Under the pieces are notes generated by a model, which was given only the letters and a program-made list of their open reading frames with translations, did no database searches and was not told the DNA's origin. This document shows positions 28,867 through 39,834 of a stretch of 64,000 nucleotides of DNA, piece by piece (the stretch's first letter is position 1; each line of letters begins with the position of its first letter). The DNA comes from Pseudomonas sp. HN11 (GTDB lineage Bacteria > Pseudomonadota > Gammaproteobacteria > Pseudomonadales > Pseudomonadaceae), in assembly GCF_021390155.1 (NCBI RefSeq), contig NZ_CP089985.1:941001-1005000 (forward strand). The letters run 5' to 3'. The translations under genes were made by a program, and so were the position numbers.

Positions 28867-29478
28867 ATGACCTATACCTTGCCTGCCTTGCCTTATGCCT
28901 ACGACGCTCTGGAACCGCATATCGATGCGCAAACCATGGAGATCCACTACACCAAGCACCATCAGACCTACATCAACAACCTCAATGCTGCAGTCGAAGG
29001 TACTGAGTTTGCGGGTTGGCCGGTGGAGAAGCTGGTCTCCAGCGTGCAGCAACTGCCGGAAAAACTCCGCGCAGCGGTGATCAATCAAGGTGGCGGCCAT
29101 GCCAACCATTCATTGTTCTGGTCAGTGATGTCACCCAAAGGTGGCGGTAAACCCGAAGGCCCGCTGGGCAAGGCTATCGAGGAACAACTGGGCGGTTTCG
29201 ACAGCTTCAAGGAGGCTTTCACCAAGGCTGCACTGACCCGTTTTGGCAGCGGTTGGGCCTGGCTGAGCGTTACCCCACAAAAGACCCTGGTGGTGGAAAG
29301 CAGCGGTAACCAGGACAGCCCGCTGATGAACGGCAATACGCCGATCCTCGGTCTGGACGTCTGGGAGCACGCCTACTACCTGCGGTACCAGAACCGCCGC
29401 CCGGAATACATCAATGCCTTCTACAGTGTTATCAACTGGCCAGAAGTTGCCGCCCGCTATCAGGCCGCCGTGGCCTGA
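28867..29478 (+). CDS. sodA: Superoxide dismutase [Mn]
   Basis: This 203-residue Fe/Mn-family dismutase has ligands His27, His81, Asp164 and His168. [11 protein letters not shown] and [18 protein letters not shown] are the C-terminal-domain signatures. The manganese assignment rests on operon position and on the known iron-starvation-induced SodA of P. aeruginosa; sequence alone leaves room for a cambialistic enzyme. A ZIP-type transporter follows 33 bp later. Confidence 0.95.
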   Translation: MTYTLPALPYAYDALEPHIDAQTMEIHYTKHHQTYINNLNAAVEGTEFAGWPVEKLVSSVQQLPEKLRAAVINQGGGHANHSLFWSVMSPKGGGKPEGPLGKAIEEQLGGFDSFKEAFTKAALTRFGSGWAWLSVTPQKTLVVESSGNQDSPLMNGNTPILGLDVWEHAYYLRYQNRRPEYINAFYSVINWPEVAARYQAAVA

Positions 29479-29511
29479 CATTCACCTTCATAACAAGATT
29501 TAAGGCCGACT

Positions 29512-30405
29512 ATGGGCACTGAAACACTGGCGATCAGCAGCGGGCGAATGTTTCGTTATGCGTTTGGCTCGCTGTTGCTGTTGGCAGGTACTGCATTGCT
29601 GGTGGCCCACGGGCTGGCCTGGCTCAACCTGGACCCACGCATGCTGCGCGCCCTGCAGGGCGGATCCCTCTGTGCGCTCGGCACGGCGCTCGGCGCGGTG
29701 CCGGTGCTGGTCATTCGACGGATGCCGGTGGCTTTAAGCGATACGTTGTTGGGCTTTGGGGCTGGGGTCATGCTGGCAGCGACGGCGTTTTCGCTGATCG
29801 TGCCGGGCATCGCTGCGGCTGAAGGCCTGGGACTTTCGCCCTGGGGGGCCAGTGGATTGATCAGTTTTGGCATTATGTTGGGTGCTTTCGGGCTGTATCT
29901 GGTTGACCGCAAGGTCTCCGGCGCCAGCCCGGAAATGCTGGTGGGCACGCCGGACAAACCGGTGATCCCGCCGCGTATCTGGTTGTTTGTGTTTGCCATC
30001 ATCGCTCACAACATCCCGGAAGGCATGGCGGTCGGCGTCTCCGCCGGTGGAGGCATGCCGGATGCCGACAGCCTGGCCATGGGCATTGCGCTGCAGGACG
30101 TGCCGGAAGGGCTGGTGATTGCGTTGGTATTGGCCGGGGCAGGAATGTCGCGGGTCAAGGCGTTCCTGATCGGTGCTGCATCAGGTCTGGTGGAGCCGGT
30201 CTTTGCCATGCTGTGTGCCTGGCTGGTCAGCCTGGCCGAGATGCTGTTGCCGTTGGGGCTGGCCCTCGCCGCTGGCGCGATGTTGTTGGTGGTGACTCAT
30301 GAAGTCATTCCCGAGTCGCGACGCAATGGTCACGAAAAGCTCGCCAGTTTGGGGCTGTGCATCGGCTTTTGCGTGATGATGGTGATGGATACTGCTTTAG
30401 GGTGA
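29512..30405 (+). CDS. ZIP-family divalent metal transporter
   Basis: This 297-residue membrane protein has about eight segments and the ZIP metal-site motifs HNIPEG (166-171) and ALQDVPEG. It resembles the GufA/ZupT branch, which moves Zn, Mn or Fe into the cytoplasm. It starts 33 bp after sodA on the same strand with no terminator between, so a role in supplying Mn to SodA during iron starvation is a reasonable inference. The specificity is not shown. Confidence 0.85.
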   Translation: MGTETLAISSGRMFRYAFGSLLLLAGTALLVAHGLAWLNLDPRMLRALQGGSLCALGTALGAVPVLVIRRMPVALSDTLLGFGAGVMLAATAFSLIVPGIAAAEGLGLSPWGASGLISFGIMLGAFGLYLVDRKVSGASPEMLVGTPDKPVIPPRIWLFVFAIIAHNIPEGMAVGVSAGGGMPDADSLAMGIALQDVPEGLVIALVLAGAGMSRVKAFLIGAASGLVEPVFAMLCAWLVSLAEMLLPLGLALAAGAMLLVVTHEVIPESRRNGHEKLASLGLCIGFCVMMVMDTALG

Positions 30406-30443
30406 AGTCGTTGCGACCTCACGCCCGTCTTAAAAGGGTGTGT

Positions 30444-30716
30444 TTACTCACCCTCATCAAAGTAGTTATTGATCAGCGCCACGAGTGCGTCCATTGCTTC
30501 TTGTTCCTGCTCGCCTTCCGTCTTCAAATGAATTTTGGTGCCCTTGCCCGCCGCCAGCATCATCATTGCCATGATGCTTTTGCCATCGACCATGGACTCC
30601 GGCGTGCGACCCGCCCGGATCTGGCAGGGAAACTGCCCGGCGACACCCACGAATTTCGCCGAGGCGCGGGCGTGCAGGCCCAGTTTGTTGATGATTTCAA
30701 TTTCCAGAGCGGGCAT
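30444..30716 (-). CDS. ptsO: Nitrogen-PTS phosphocarrier NPr
   Basis: This 90-residue HPr-like protein passes phosphate from PtsP to PtsN. The phosphorylated His15 lies in LGLHARAS, and the regulatory-region equivalent is GKSIMAMMMLAAGKG. Its start at MPALEIEIINKLG follows an AAGGAA ribosome site. It is the last gene of the rpoN-hpf-ptsN-rapZ-ptsO series, 17 bp after rapZ. Confidence 0.95.
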   Translation of the reverse strand: MPALEIEIINKLGLHARASAKFVGVAGQFPCQIRAGRTPESMVDGKSIMAMMMLAAGKGTKIHLKTEGEQEQEAMDALVALINNYFDEGE

Positions 30717-30732
30717 CGCGCAGGTGTTCCTT

Positions 30733-31590
30733 TCAGCTAAGGTCGCGGTGGCGGACCTGGACATTCTTGAGGGTTTGTTGCAAGACCTGGCCCAGACGCT
30801 CGGTCAGGTAAACGGAGCGGTGATGCCCGCCGGTGCAGCCGATGGCAATGGTGACATAGGCGCGATTGCTTGCGGCGAAACGCGGCAGCCACTTGAGCAG
30901 GTAGCTGGAAATGTCCTGGAACATCTCCTCCACATCCGGTTGCGCGGCCAAATAGTCAGCCACAGGCTGATCCAGCCCCGATTGCTCACGCAACTCCGGC
31001 TTCCAGTACGGATTGGGCAGGCAACGCACGTCGAACACCAGGTCGGCGTCCACTGGCATGCCGCGCTTGAACCCGAATGACTCGACCAGAAACGCTGTGC
31101 CGGGCTCCGGCTGGTTCAGCAGGCGTAGCTTGATGGCATCCCGCAGCTGGTACAGATTGAGGCTGGTGGTGTTGATCTTGAGGTCGGCAAGGTCAATGAT
31201 CGGCCCCAGCAGCTTGGTTTCGTCTTCAATGGCTTCGGCAAGCGAGCGGTGGGGGCTGCTGAGGGGGTGACGCCGACGGGTTTCAGAGAAGCGCTTTAAC
31301 AGGGTCTCCTCGTCAGCATCCAGATAAAGCACATCGCAATGGATGTGCTTGGCCCGTACTTCCTCGAGCAATTGCGGGAATCGCTCCAAGTGGCTGGGCA
31401 GGTTGCGGGCATCGATCGAAACGGCGACCAGGGGCTGTGCCAGCTCGGTGTGGATCAACGCGCGTTCAGCCAACTCCGGCAGCAGGCCAGCGGGCAAATT
31501 GTCGATGCAATAGAAGCCGTTATCCTCAAGAACATTGAGGGCGGTGCTTTTACCCGAGCCGGAGCGGCCGCTGACGATGATCAAACGCAT
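30733..31590 (-). CDS. rapZ: RNase adapter / nucleotide-binding protein RapZ
   Basis: This 285-residue protein has a Walker A motif, GRSGSGKS (8-15), and the C-terminal RapZ domain with [14 protein letters not shown] (about 246-259). In enterobacteria it binds GlmZ/GlmY sRNAs and guides RNase E to control glmS; in Pseudomonas its target is less clear. It starts 3 bp from the ptsN stop. Confidence 0.95.
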   Translation of the reverse strand: MRLIIVSGRSGSGKSTALNVLEDNGFYCIDNLPAGLLPELAERALIHTELAQPLVAVSIDARNLPSHLERFPQLLEEVRAKHIHCDVLYLDADEETLLKRFSETRRRHPLSSPHRSLAEAIEDETKLLGPIIDLADLKINTTSLNLYQLRDAIKLRLLNQPEPGTAFLVESFGFKRGMPVDADLVFDVRCLPNPYWKPELREQSGLDQPVADYLAAQPDVEEMFQDISSYLLKWLPRFAASNRAYVTIAIGCTGGHHRSVYLTERLGQVLQQTLKNVQVRHRDLS

Positions 31591-31592
31591 GA

Positions 31593-32057
31593 TTACTGCC
31601 CGTTCTGTTCATCCAGGACAACCTGGTACAGCGCCTCATTGCTACTGGCGCTACGCAGTTTGTCGCGTACTTCCTTGCGGTCAAGCATGCTGGCGATCTG
31701 CCTGAGCAGTTCCAGGTGTGCATCGGTGGCGGCTTGTGGGACCAGCAGAACGAACAGCAGGTCGACCGGGGCGCCGTCGATAGCGTCGAAATCGATGGGG
31801 GCTTCCAGGTGGAGCAGGGCGCTGACGGGTGTTTCGCAGCCTTTGAGGCGGCAATGAGGAATGGCGATGCCGTTACCAAAACCGGTAGAGCCGAGTTTTT
31901 CACGGGCAATCAGCGCATCGAACACATCTTGCATCTCCAGATCCGGCACTTCGCGCGCGATCAGGTTGGCAATTTGTTCGAGGGCTTTTTTCTTGCTGCC
32001 TCCCGGCACATTCACGAGGGAACGGCCGGGGGTCAGGATGGTTTCAAGTCGGATCAT
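31593..32057 (-). CDS. ptsN: Nitrogen regulatory PTS EIIA protein
   Basis: This 154-residue EIIA(Ntr) accepts phosphate from NPr on His68 (AIPHCRL) and regulates potassium and carbon/nitrogen functions. The GNGIAIPHC stretch and length are typical of the family. It sits between hpf and rapZ, 10 bp after hpf. Confidence 0.96.
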   Translation of the reverse strand: MIRLETILTPGRSLVNVPGGSKKKALEQIANLIAREVPDLEMQDVFDALIAREKLGSTGFGNGIAIPHCRLKGCETPVSALLHLEAPIDFDAIDGAPVDLLFVLLVPQAATDAHLELLRQIASMLDRKEVRDKLRSASSNEALYQVVLDEQNGQ

Positions 32058-32067
32058 GGGGGGAGAG

Positions 32068-32373
32068 TTAACGACCTGTACCTTGCATCAGGTGCAGATT
32101 CTTTTCCTTATGCTTTATGAGTTGGCGGTCCAGCTTGTCGTAGAGCGAGTCGATCGCCGCGTACATGTCTTCATGTTCCGCATTGGCGACGAGCTTTGCA
32201 TTCGGTACGTGCAGGGTGGCCTCGATTTTCTGCTTGAGCTTATCGACCTCCATGATGACCTGCACATTGGTGATCTTGTCAAAATGCCCCGCCAGCTTGT
32301 TCAGCTTGCTTTCGGTGTATTCACGCAGGGGTTTGGTGACTTCCAGCTGGTGTCCACTGATGTTGACTTGCAT
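32068..32373 (-). CDS. hpf: Ribosome hibernation promoting factor
   Basis: This 101-residue short-form HPF (RaiA/YfiA fold) begins MQVNISGHQLEVTKPLREY and ends in a basic tail with DRQLIKHKEK. It binds the 30S channel in stationary phase. The start is the family ATG; upstream in-frame codons are not conserved. It is located 75 bp after rpoN, as in many gammaproteobacteria. Confidence 0.95.
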   Translation of the reverse strand: MQVNISGHQLEVTKPLREYTESKLNKLAGHFDKITNVQVIMEVDKLKQKIEATLHVPNAKLVANAEHEDMYAAIDSLYDKLDRQLIKHKEKNLHLMQGTGR

Positions 32374-32448
32374 ACAGCTTCTCCTTCGTTGCCAGTGCAT
32401 AAAGCGGCAGGTAGGAATACCTGCCACTGGAACGCTGTGGCCCGCCCG

Positions 32449-33942
32449 TCACATCAAACGCTTACGCTCGCTGGAAGGCGCGATCCCGAGGGACTCGCGG
32501 TACTTGGCGACGGTTCGACGGGCGACCTGAATGCCTTGTGCCTCCAGTAAACCAGCGATCTTACTGTCACTCAATGGCTTTTTCTGATTTTCCGCCGCAA
32601 CCAGTTTTTTGATGATCGCGCGGATCGCCGTGGACGAGCATTCACCGCCTTCGGAGGTGCTGACGTGGCTGGAGAAAAAGTATTTCAGCTCATATATACC
32701 CCGTGGGGTATGCATGAATTTTTGCGTGGTCACCCGCGAAATCGTCGACTCATGCATGCCTACCGCTTCAGCGATATCATGCAGTACCAGCGGTTTCATT
32801 GCTTCGTCGCCGTATTCCAGGAAACCGCGCTGGTGCTCGACGATCTGGGTGGCCACTTTCATCAGGGTTTCGTTGCGGCTTTGCAGGCTTTTGATGAACC
32901 AGCGGGCTTCCTGCAACTGGTTGCGCATGAAGGTGTTGTCGGCGCTGGTGTCGGCGCGACGCACGAAACCGGCGTATTGCGGGTTGACCCGCAGGCGTGG
33001 CACCGATTCCTGGTTCAGCTCCACCAGCCAACGCTCGTTGTCCTTGCGCACGATCACGTCGGGAACCACGTATTCGGCTTCGCTGGACTCGATTTGCGAG
33101 CCAGGGCGAGGGTTGAGGCTCTGTACCAGCTCGATGACCTGGCGCAGGTCGTCTTCCTTGAGCTTCATGCGGCGCATCAATTGACTGTAGTCGCGGCTGC
33201 CCAGCAGGTCGATGTAATCAGTGACCAGGCGCTGGGCTTCGGTGAGCCAGGGCGTCTTGGCCGGCAGCTGGCGCAATTGCAGCAGCAGGCATTCGCTGAG
33301 GGTGCGCGCGCCAATACCGGCGGGCTCGAACTGTTGAATGCGGTGCAGGACGGCTTCGATTTCGTCCAGCTCGATATCCAGCTCCGGATCGAACGCCTCA
33401 AGAATCTCTTCGAGCGTCTCGTCCAGATAACCCTGGTTGTTGATGCAGTCGATCAGCGTCACGGCGATCAGGCGATCGGTGTCCGACATCGGCGCCAGGT
33501 TCAGTTGCCACAGTAGATGGCTCTGCAAGCTCTCGCCAGCGGAGGTGCGGGTGGTGAAGTCCCACTCGTCATCGTCATTGCTGGGCAAGCTGCTGGCGCT
33601 GGTCTGGTAGACGTCCTCCCAGGCGGTATCTACCGGAAGCTCGTTGGGGATGCGTTCGTTCCATTCGCCTTCCTCAAGGTTATCCACCGTAGGGGCGGTT
33701 TCCTGATAGGAGGGTTCCTGCACGTCGGAATTGGGTTTTTGCTCGATGTTATCGGCCAGCGGGTCTGCGTTATCGAAGTCGTCGCCTTCTTCCTGGCGTT
33801 CGAGCATCGGATTGGACTCCAGGGCCTCCTGGATTTCCTGTTGCAGGTCCAGGGTCGACAATTGGAGCAGGCGGATGGCCTGTTGCAGCTGCGGTGTCAT
33901 CGTCAGCTGCTGGCCCATTCTCAGGACTAGCGATGGTTTCAT
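32449..33942 (-). CDS. rpoN: RNA polymerase sigma-54 factor
   Basis: This 497-residue sigma-N has the Gln-rich N-terminal activator region ([19 protein letters not shown]), an acidic region II (about 50-120), the core-binding and helix-turn-helix parts, and the C-terminal RpoN box [10 protein letters not shown] (474-483). It directs transcription of nitrogen, motility and many carbon-use genes with enhancer-binding activators. It is downstream of lptB on the same strand. Confidence 0.98.
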   Translation of the reverse strand: MKPSLVLRMGQQLTMTPQLQQAIRLLQLSTLDLQQEIQEALESNPMLERQEEGDDFDNADPLADNIEQKPNSDVQEPSYQETAPTVDNLEEGEWNERIPNELPVDTAWEDVYQTSASSLPSNDDDEWDFTTRTSAGESLQSHLLWQLNLAPMSDTDRLIAVTLIDCINNQGYLDETLEEILEAFDPELDIELDEIEAVLHRIQQFEPAGIGARTLSECLLLQLRQLPAKTPWLTEAQRLVTDYIDLLGSRDYSQLMRRMKLKEDDLRQVIELVQSLNPRPGSQIESSEAEYVVPDVIVRKDNERWLVELNQESVPRLRVNPQYAGFVRRADTSADNTFMRNQLQEARWFIKSLQSRNETLMKVATQIVEHQRGFLEYGDEAMKPLVLHDIAEAVGMHESTISRVTTQKFMHTPRGIYELKYFFSSHVSTSEGGECSSTAIRAIIKKLVAAENQKKPLSDSKIAGLLEAQGIQVARRTVAKYRESLGIAPSSERKRLM

Positions 33943-34061
33943 GGCAGGGGCTTAACACCTTATTCGCCGGCGCAGTGCGCCATCCACGACAGGGCGCGTT
34001 AGCGCCAAACATAAGCAAATTATATGCCTGATGTCGGGGGCTTTGCCTAGAGCGCGGTAAC

Positions 34062-34085
34062 AATAAAAATCCGGAGGTTTTTATT
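34062..34085 (-). terminator. Hairpin between lptB and rpoN
   Basis: AATAAAAA and TTTTTATT flank CCGGAGG-type bases to give a near-palindrome with T-rich ends in both directions, 42 bp downstream of the lptB stop. It may be a weak terminator or processing site before rpoN. Confidence 0.4.
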
Positions 34086-34126
34086 GACTCCCGCGCATCG
34101 TGGCATCGGCCGTGACACCACGGTGT

Positions 34127-34851
<725 letters not shown>

Positions 34852-34852
<1 letters not shown>

Positions 34853-35385
34853 TACTCGGCCTTCTTCTTCGGCTGGATAACCATGTCGATGCGTGGACGA
34901 GGTGCGGTGACCTTACTGCCATTGGCACGACCGGCGTTAGCGATCTGTTTCACGGTGTCGTAGGTGATTTTCTCACCTTCCGTGGAGTTGCCATCGGGGC
35001 TGAGTACCTTGGCCTGGTCGATCAGCACGATGCGGTTCTGCTGGGCGTGGTACTGGATGGTCTTGCCATAGCCTTTCATCGGGCCGGTGTCGGTAGGCGC
35101 CTGCTTCTGTTCGAAGTAAGCCAGGTTGCCCACCGAAGTGACCACGTCAATGTCGCCGGACTGGGTACGAGTCAGGGTCACCGTATTGCCGGTGATCTTC
35201 ATCGAGCCCTGGGTGATGATCACACCGCCGGTGTAGGTGGCGACGCCTTGCTTGTCATCCAGCTGCGCATCGTCAGCCGAAATGTGGATCGGCTGCTGGC
35301 TATCGTTCGGCAGAGCCCAGGCGCTCACGCTTCCCAGTGCTGCGCCCAGACCGAGCAAAATAGGGAGAGTTTTAACGAGCCTCAT
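34852..35385 (-). CDS. lptA: LPS transport periplasmic protein LptA
   Basis: This 177-residue protein has a signal peptide (cleavage near WALPN, residue 25) and one OstA beta-jellyroll domain that forms the periplasmic bridge. It overlaps lptC by 14 bp and lptB by 1 bp. A basic C-terminal tail ends PKKKAE. Confidence 0.93.
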
Positions 35386-35944
35386 ACTGTCCTCTTACGT
35401 TCGATAGCAGGTGTATCCTGCTTTCTTTCAAATACGCTTTCATTCCCTTGCCAGTCGATACACCGCCAGCGCCGTCGATTCTAACGTCTTGCTCGGTCTG
35501 CGCATATTGCTTCTGCGGGAATACGGTCATGCGACTGCTGGTAATCACGGTCTCACGCTTTTTATCGTCGGTACGCGCGACGCGCACCGAGTCGATCAGT
35601 TCCACCTCGGTACCGTCCGGGTTGACCTCACCACGCTTGCTGGTGACGTGCCATGGGAACTCGGTGCCGCGGTAAATGTTCATGTCCGGGTTGGTCAGCA
35701 AGGTGATTTCGCTGGCCTTAACGTGCTCGACTTTGTCTGACGTCATCTCGTACTGCACCTTGCCATCAGGCAGGAACTGCACACTTTTGGCGTTGATGGC
35801 GTAATAGTCGATAGCGCCTTCATCAACCTGCGCAGCAGGCTGATCGAGAAAGCGTTCCGGGCTGATATTCCAGTAGCCCACCGCCAGGAACAGCGCGGCG
35901 ATGACCCCGAACAGCAGGAAGTTGCGAATCTTTTTGCTCAGCAT
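35372..35944 (-). CDS. lptC: LPS export protein LptC
   Basis: This 190-residue bitopic protein has one N-terminal membrane anchor (about 6-25) and a LptC beta-jellyroll that takes LPS from LptB2FG and passes it to LptA. It lies 8 bp after kdsC. Length is normal. Confidence 0.93.
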   Translation of the reverse strand: MLSKKIRNFLLFGVIAALFLAVGYWNISPERFLDQPAAQVDEGAIDYYAINAKSVQFLPDGKVQYEMTSDKVEHVKASEITLLTNPDMNIYRGTEFPWHVTSKRGEVNPDGTEVELIDSVRVARTDDKKRETVITSSRMTVFPQKQYAQTEQDVRIDGAGGVSTGKGMKAYLKESRIHLLSNVRGQYEAR

Positions 35945-35952
35945 AAAACGCT

Positions 35953-36477
35953 CTATAAGTAGGCGGCGTGGGCCGCTTCAAGGCTGCCCTGGGCACGCAG
36001 GATCAGCTCGCAGAACTCGCGGGCGGCACCTTCGCCGCCACGGGCGGTGGTGATGCCATGGGCGTGCTCGCGAACAAACGCCGCCGCATTGGCGACAGCC
36101 ATGCCCAAGCCCACTCGACGAATCACCGGCAGGTCTGGCAGGTCATCGCCCAGGTAGGCGACCTGCTCATAGCTTAGGTTGAGTTGGCCAAGAAGCTCGT
36201 CCAGAACCACCAGTTTATCCTCACGCCCCTGATACAGGTGAGGAATCCCCAGGTTTTGTGCGCGGCGTTCCACAACCGGGGTCTTCCGGCCGCTGATAAT
36301 CGCCGTTTGCACGCCCGCCGCCATCAGCATCTTGATGCCTTGGCCGTCGAGGGTGTTAAAGGTCTTGAATTCGCTGCCGTCTTCGAGAAAGTACAGGCGG
36401 CCATCGGTCAGCACGCCGTCAACGTCGAAAATCGCCAACTTGATGTTTTTACCGCGTTGCAACAGGTCGCTGGACAT
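35953..36477 (-). CDS. kdsC: 3-deoxy-D-manno-octulosonate 8-phosphate phosphatase
   Basis: This 174-residue HAD-superfamily tetrameric phosphatase releases Kdo from Kdo-8-phosphate. Motif I DVDGVLTDG (18-26) includes both catalytic Asps, and the C-terminal motif GDDLPDLPVI binds Mg2+. The start abuts the kdsD stop directly. Confidence 0.96.
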   Translation of the reverse strand: MSSDLLQRGKNIKLAIFDVDGVLTDGRLYFLEDGSEFKTFNTLDGQGIKMLMAAGVQTAIISGRKTPVVERRAQNLGIPHLYQGREDKLVVLDELLGQLNLSYEQVAYLGDDLPDLPVIRRVGLGMAVANAAAFVREHAHGITTARGGEGAAREFCELILRAQGSLEAAHAAYL

Positions 36478-37452
36478 TTACATCACTCCCGCACGCAGCA
36501 AGTCGTGCATGTTCAGGGCGCCGATAGGCTGGTCGTTGCTATCGACTACGACCAGCGCGCCGATCTTGTGATCTTCCATGATTTTCAAGGCTTCGGCTGC
36601 CAGCATCTCGGGGCGTGCGGTCTTGCCATGGGGTGTCATGACCGCATCGATGGTTGCGGTGTGGATATCGATGGTGCGGTCCAGAGTGCGGCGCAAGTCG
36701 CCGTCAGTGAAGACACCGGCCAGACGGCCGTCGGCTTCCAGGATCACGGTCATGCCCAGGCCCTTGCGGGTCATTTCCATCAACGCGTCCTTCAGCAGGG
36801 TGCCACGCGGGACGTGGGGCAGTTCGTCGCCCGAGTGCATGACATTTTCCACCTTCAGCAGCAGACGGCGGCCGAGGGCGCCACCTGGGTGGGAAAACGC
36901 GAAGTCTTCAGCAGTAAACCCACGGGCTTCCAGCAACGCCACGGCCAGGGCGTCGCCCATGACCAGCGCGGCGGTGGTGGAGGAGGTCGGTGCCAGGTTC
37001 AGCGGGCAGGCTTCGTGCGCTACGTGAACATTCAGGTTCACTTCGGCGGCCTTGGCCAGCGTCGACTCCGGGTTGCCGGTGAGGCTGATCATCTGGATGC
37101 CCAGGCGCTTGATCAGCGGCAACAGGGTCACGATTTCGTTGGTGGTGCCGGAGTTGGACAGCGCCAGGATGATGTCATCCTTGGTGATCATGCCCATATC
37201 GCCGTGACTGGCTTCGGCCGGGTGCACGAAAAACGCGGTGGTCCCGGTGCTTGCCAGGGTGGCGGCGATCTTGTTGCCGACGTGGCCCGACTTGCCCATG
37301 CCGACCACGACAACGCGGCCCTTGCTGGCCAGAATCATCTCGCACGCGCGTACGAAATCTGCGTCGATATGCGCCAGCAAGCCTTCGACGGCTTCAAGCT
37401 CGAGGCGGATGGTGCGTTGCGCGGATTGAATAAGGTCGCTGGATTGGCTCAT
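36478..37452 (-). CDS. kdsD: Arabinose-5-phosphate isomerase
   Basis: This 324-residue enzyme makes D-arabinose 5-phosphate from ribulose 5-phosphate for Kdo synthesis. An N-terminal SIS domain (GRVVVVGMGKSGHVGNK near residue 45; SNSGTTNEI) is followed by two CBS domains in the C-terminal half. I begin at MSQSSDLIQ; an upstream in-frame ATG would start inside the predicted promoter. It heads the kds-lpt-rpoN series. Confidence 0.96.
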   Translation of the reverse strand: MSQSSDLIQSAQRTIRLELEAVEGLLAHIDADFVRACEMILASKGRVVVVGMGKSGHVGNKIAATLASTGTTAFFVHPAEASHGDMGMITKDDIILALSNSGTTNEIVTLLPLIKRLGIQMISLTGNPESTLAKAAEVNLNVHVAHEACPLNLAPTSSTTAALVMGDALAVALLEARGFTAEDFAFSHPGGALGRRLLLKVENVMHSGDELPHVPRGTLLKDALMEMTRKGLGMTVILEADGRLAGVFTDGDLRRTLDRTIDIHTATIDAVMTPHGKTARPEMLAAEALKIMEDHKIGALVVVDSNDQPIGALNMHDLLRAGVM

Positions 37453-37466
37453 GTCTGAAATCGTAT

Positions 37467-37531
37467 AGCCTGACGAAAAGTCGGCGATTATAGCGGTAAT
37501 GATCATTTCCCTCACGCTAGTTCGTCAGGCT
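37467..37531. promoter_or_regulatory. kdsD promoter flanked by an 11-bp inverted repeat
   Basis: On the minus strand TATAAT (37492-37487) is a perfect -10 for kdsD, with a poor -35. AGCCTGACGAA (37467-37477) and its exact complement TTCGTCAGGCT (37521-37531) bracket it, 54 bp apart centre to centre. One arm falls just after the predicted start of transcription and the other upstream of the -35. The regulator is unknown. Confidence 0.5.
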
Positions 37532-37609
37532 TTGTTCGCAATGCGCTTGATATTCATCCTAAGCAACGATTTTTCCCTGTCCCCAATCTGAACAAGCGCT
37601 GTTCCGGCC

Positions 37610-37639
37610 TTGGGCGCCTTGTACCAGCAGTGATATAGT
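37610..37639 (+). promoter_or_regulatory. Candidate sigma-70 promoter of mlaFEDCB
   Basis: TTGGGC (37610-37615) and TATAGT (37634-37639) are 18 bp apart, about 110 bp upstream of mlaF. The leader contains TTGCA and TTTGTCACAA stretches of no clear meaning. Confidence 0.35.
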
Positions 37640-37749
37640 TCGCCGCCAGTTCGGTCCGCACAGCCCATGTGCCAACTATTGCACAACGGTTGCAAACGTT
37701 TGTCACAAGCGTGGTGTCTGAGTGAGAGGCTGCATCCCAAGGAGTTTAG

Positions 37750-38559
37750 ATGAGTGCCGATAACGCCTACGCGGTCGAGCTGAAGGGACTGACCTTCAAG
37801 CGCGGGACGCGCAGCATCTTCAATAACGTCGATATCCGCATTCCCCGCGGCAAGGTCACGGGCATCATGGGGCCTTCCGGTTGCGGCAAGACTACCCTGT
37901 TGCGCCTGATGGGCATGCAATTGCGCCCCAGCGCCGGCGAAGTGTGGGTCAACGGCCAGAACCTGCCGACGCTGTCGCGCAGCGATCTGTTCGATGCACG
38001 CAAGCACATGGGGGTATTGTTCCAGAGTGGTGCGCTGTTCACGGATCTCGATGTTTTCGAGAACGTCGCCTTTCCGCTGCGCGTGCATACCCAGCTGTCC
38101 GATGAAATGATTCGTGACATTGTGTTGCTGAAATTGCAGGCCGTGGGCCTTCGCGGTGCCATCGACCTGATGCCCGACGAACTGTCCGGCGGTATGAAGC
38201 GTCGTGTGGCGCTGGCCCGGGCCATTGCTCTCGACCCGCAGATCCTCATGTATGACGAGCCCTTCGTCGGCCAGGATCCCATCGCCATGGGCGTGCTGGT
38301 GCGCTTGATCCGCTTGCTCAATGATGCGCTGGGCATTACCAGCATCGTGGTCTCCCACGATCTGGCAGAAACCGCGAGCATCGCCGATTACCTCTATGTA
38401 GTGGGTGATGGTCAGGTGCTGGGGCAGGGCACGCCCGAAGAGTTGATGAACGCCGATAACCCACGTATTCGCCAGTTCATGACCGGCGATCCCGATGGCC
38501 CTGTGCCTTTTCACTTTCCGGCAGCGGACTACCGCTCAGATCTTCTGGGGAAGCGCTGA
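37750..38559 (+). CDS. mlaF: Phospholipid ABC transporter ATP-binding protein MlaF
   Basis: This 269-residue ATPase of the MlaFEDB complex drives lipid trafficking that keeps the outer membrane asymmetric. Walker [10 protein letters not shown] (about 41-49), signature LSGGMKRR and Walker [14 protein letters not shown] are present. It starts after AAGGAG, and its stop overlaps the mlaE start by one base. It was first described in Pseudomonas as ttg2A, with a role in solvent tolerance. Confidence 0.96.
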   Translation: MSADNAYAVELKGLTFKRGTRSIFNNVDIRIPRGKVTGIMGPSGCGKTTLLRLMGMQLRPSAGEVWVNGQNLPTLSRSDLFDARKHMGVLFQSGALFTDLDVFENVAFPLRVHTQLSDEMIRDIVLLKLQAVGLRGAIDLMPDELSGGMKRRVALARAIALDPQILMYDEPFVGQDPIAMGVLVRLIRLLNDALGITSIVVSHDLAETASIADYLYVVGDGQVLGQGTPEELMNADNPRIRQFMTGDPDGPVPFHFPAADYRSDLLGKR

Positions 38560-39356
38560 TGCGCAAGACATCTCTTATCGAAAAGGTTCGCCTTTTCGGC
38601 CGCTCAGGCATCGACATTGTCGAAGTGCTGGGCCGTTCGACGATTTTCCTGTTTCACGCCCTGCTTGGACGCGGTGGCATAGGCGGCGGTTTTGGCCTGT
38701 TGGTCAAACAGCTGCATTCGGTCGGTGTGATGTCCCTCGTGATCATCGTGGTGTCCGGTGTTTTCATCGGCATGGTGCTGGCCTTGCAGGGCTTCAATAT
38801 CCTTTCCAGCTACGGTTCGGAGCAGGCGGTGGGGCAGATGGTCGCCCTGACGCTGCTGCGTGAACTGGGGCCGGTGGTGACCGCGCTGCTGTTCGCTGGG
38901 CGCGCGGGGTCTGCGTTGACCGCCGAAATCGGCAACATGAAGTCCACTGAACAGCTGTCCAGCCTGGAAATGATCGGCGTGGACCCGCTCAAGTACATTG
39001 TTGCCCCGCGTTTGTGGGCCGGCTTCATTTCCCTGCCTCTGCTGGCGATGATTTTCAGCGTGGTCGGTATCTGGGGTGGTTCGTGGGTGGCGGTGGACTG
39101 GCTGGGCGTCTACGACGGCTCCTACTGGGCCAACATGCAAAACAGCGTGACCTTCACGGGTGATGTGCTCAACGGCATCATCAAGAGCATCGTCTTCGCC
39201 TTTGTAGTGACCTGGATCGCCGTATTCCAAGGCTACGACTGTGAGCCCACTTCAGAAGGGATCAGTCGCGCCACCACCAAGACCGTAGTGTACGCCTCGC
39301 TGGCGGTACTGGGCCTTGACTTCATTTTGACCGCCTTGATGTTTGGAGATTTCTGA
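38559..39356 (+). CDS. mlaE: Phospholipid ABC transporter permease MlaE
   Basis: This 265-residue permease has five to six membrane segments and the MlaE motif [20 protein letters not shown], followed by [11 protein letters not shown]. It overlaps mlaF and mlaD by one base each (TGATG), so the three are coupled. Confidence 0.96.
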   Translation: MRKTSLIEKVRLFGRSGIDIVEVLGRSTIFLFHALLGRGGIGGGFGLLVKQLHSVGVMSLVIIVVSGVFIGMVLALQGFNILSSYGSEQAVGQMVALTLLRELGPVVTALLFAGRAGSALTAEIGNMKSTEQLSSLEMIGVDPLKYIVAPRLWAGFISLPLLAMIFSVVGIWGGSWVAVDWLGVYDGSYWANMQNSVTFTGDVLNGIIKSIVFAFVVTWIAVFQGYDCEPTSEGISRATTKTVVYASLAVLGLDFILTALMFGDF

Positions 39357-39823
39357 TGCAAAACCGCACTGTGGAAATCGGTGTCGGCCTTTTCTTGCTG
39401 GCTGGCATCCTGGCTTTACTGTTGTTGGCCCTGCGAGTCAGCGGCCTGTCGGCCAGCCCTACCGCCGATACTTATAAACTTTACGCTTACTTCGACAATA
39501 TCGCCGGTTTGACTGTCAGAGCTAAGGTGACCATGGCCGGTGTGACCATCGGCAAGGTCACGGCAATCGATCTGGACCGCGACAGCTTCACCGGGCGAGT
39601 GACCATGCAACTGGACAAGAAGGTAGATAATCTGCCGACCGACTCCACTGCATCTATCCTCACTGCGGGTCTGCTGGGCGAAAAATACATCGGTGTCAGC
39701 GTGGGTGGGGAGACAGCCCTGCTCAAGGATGGCTCGACAATCCACGACACACAGTCGTCGCTGGTGCTTGAAGACCTGATCGGTAAATTCCTGCTTAATA
39801 CGGTCAATAAAGACGCCAAATGA
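39356..39823 (+). CDS. mlaD: Outer membrane lipid asymmetry protein MlaD
   Basis: This 155-residue protein has an N-terminal membrane anchor (about 8-26) and one MCE domain (about 40-120) that forms the hexameric lipid ring on the MlaFE core. YFDNIAGLTVRAKVTMAGV is the recognisable MCE start. Length is normal. Confidence 0.95.
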   Translation: MQNRTVEIGVGLFLLAGILALLLLALRVSGLSASPTADTYKLYAYFDNIAGLTVRAKVTMAGVTIGKVTAIDLDRDSFTGRVTMQLDKKVDNLPTDSTASILTAGLLGEKYIGVSVGGETALLKDGSTIHDTQSSLVLEDLIGKFLLNTVNKDAK

Positions 39824-39834
39824 GGAATTCGTAC

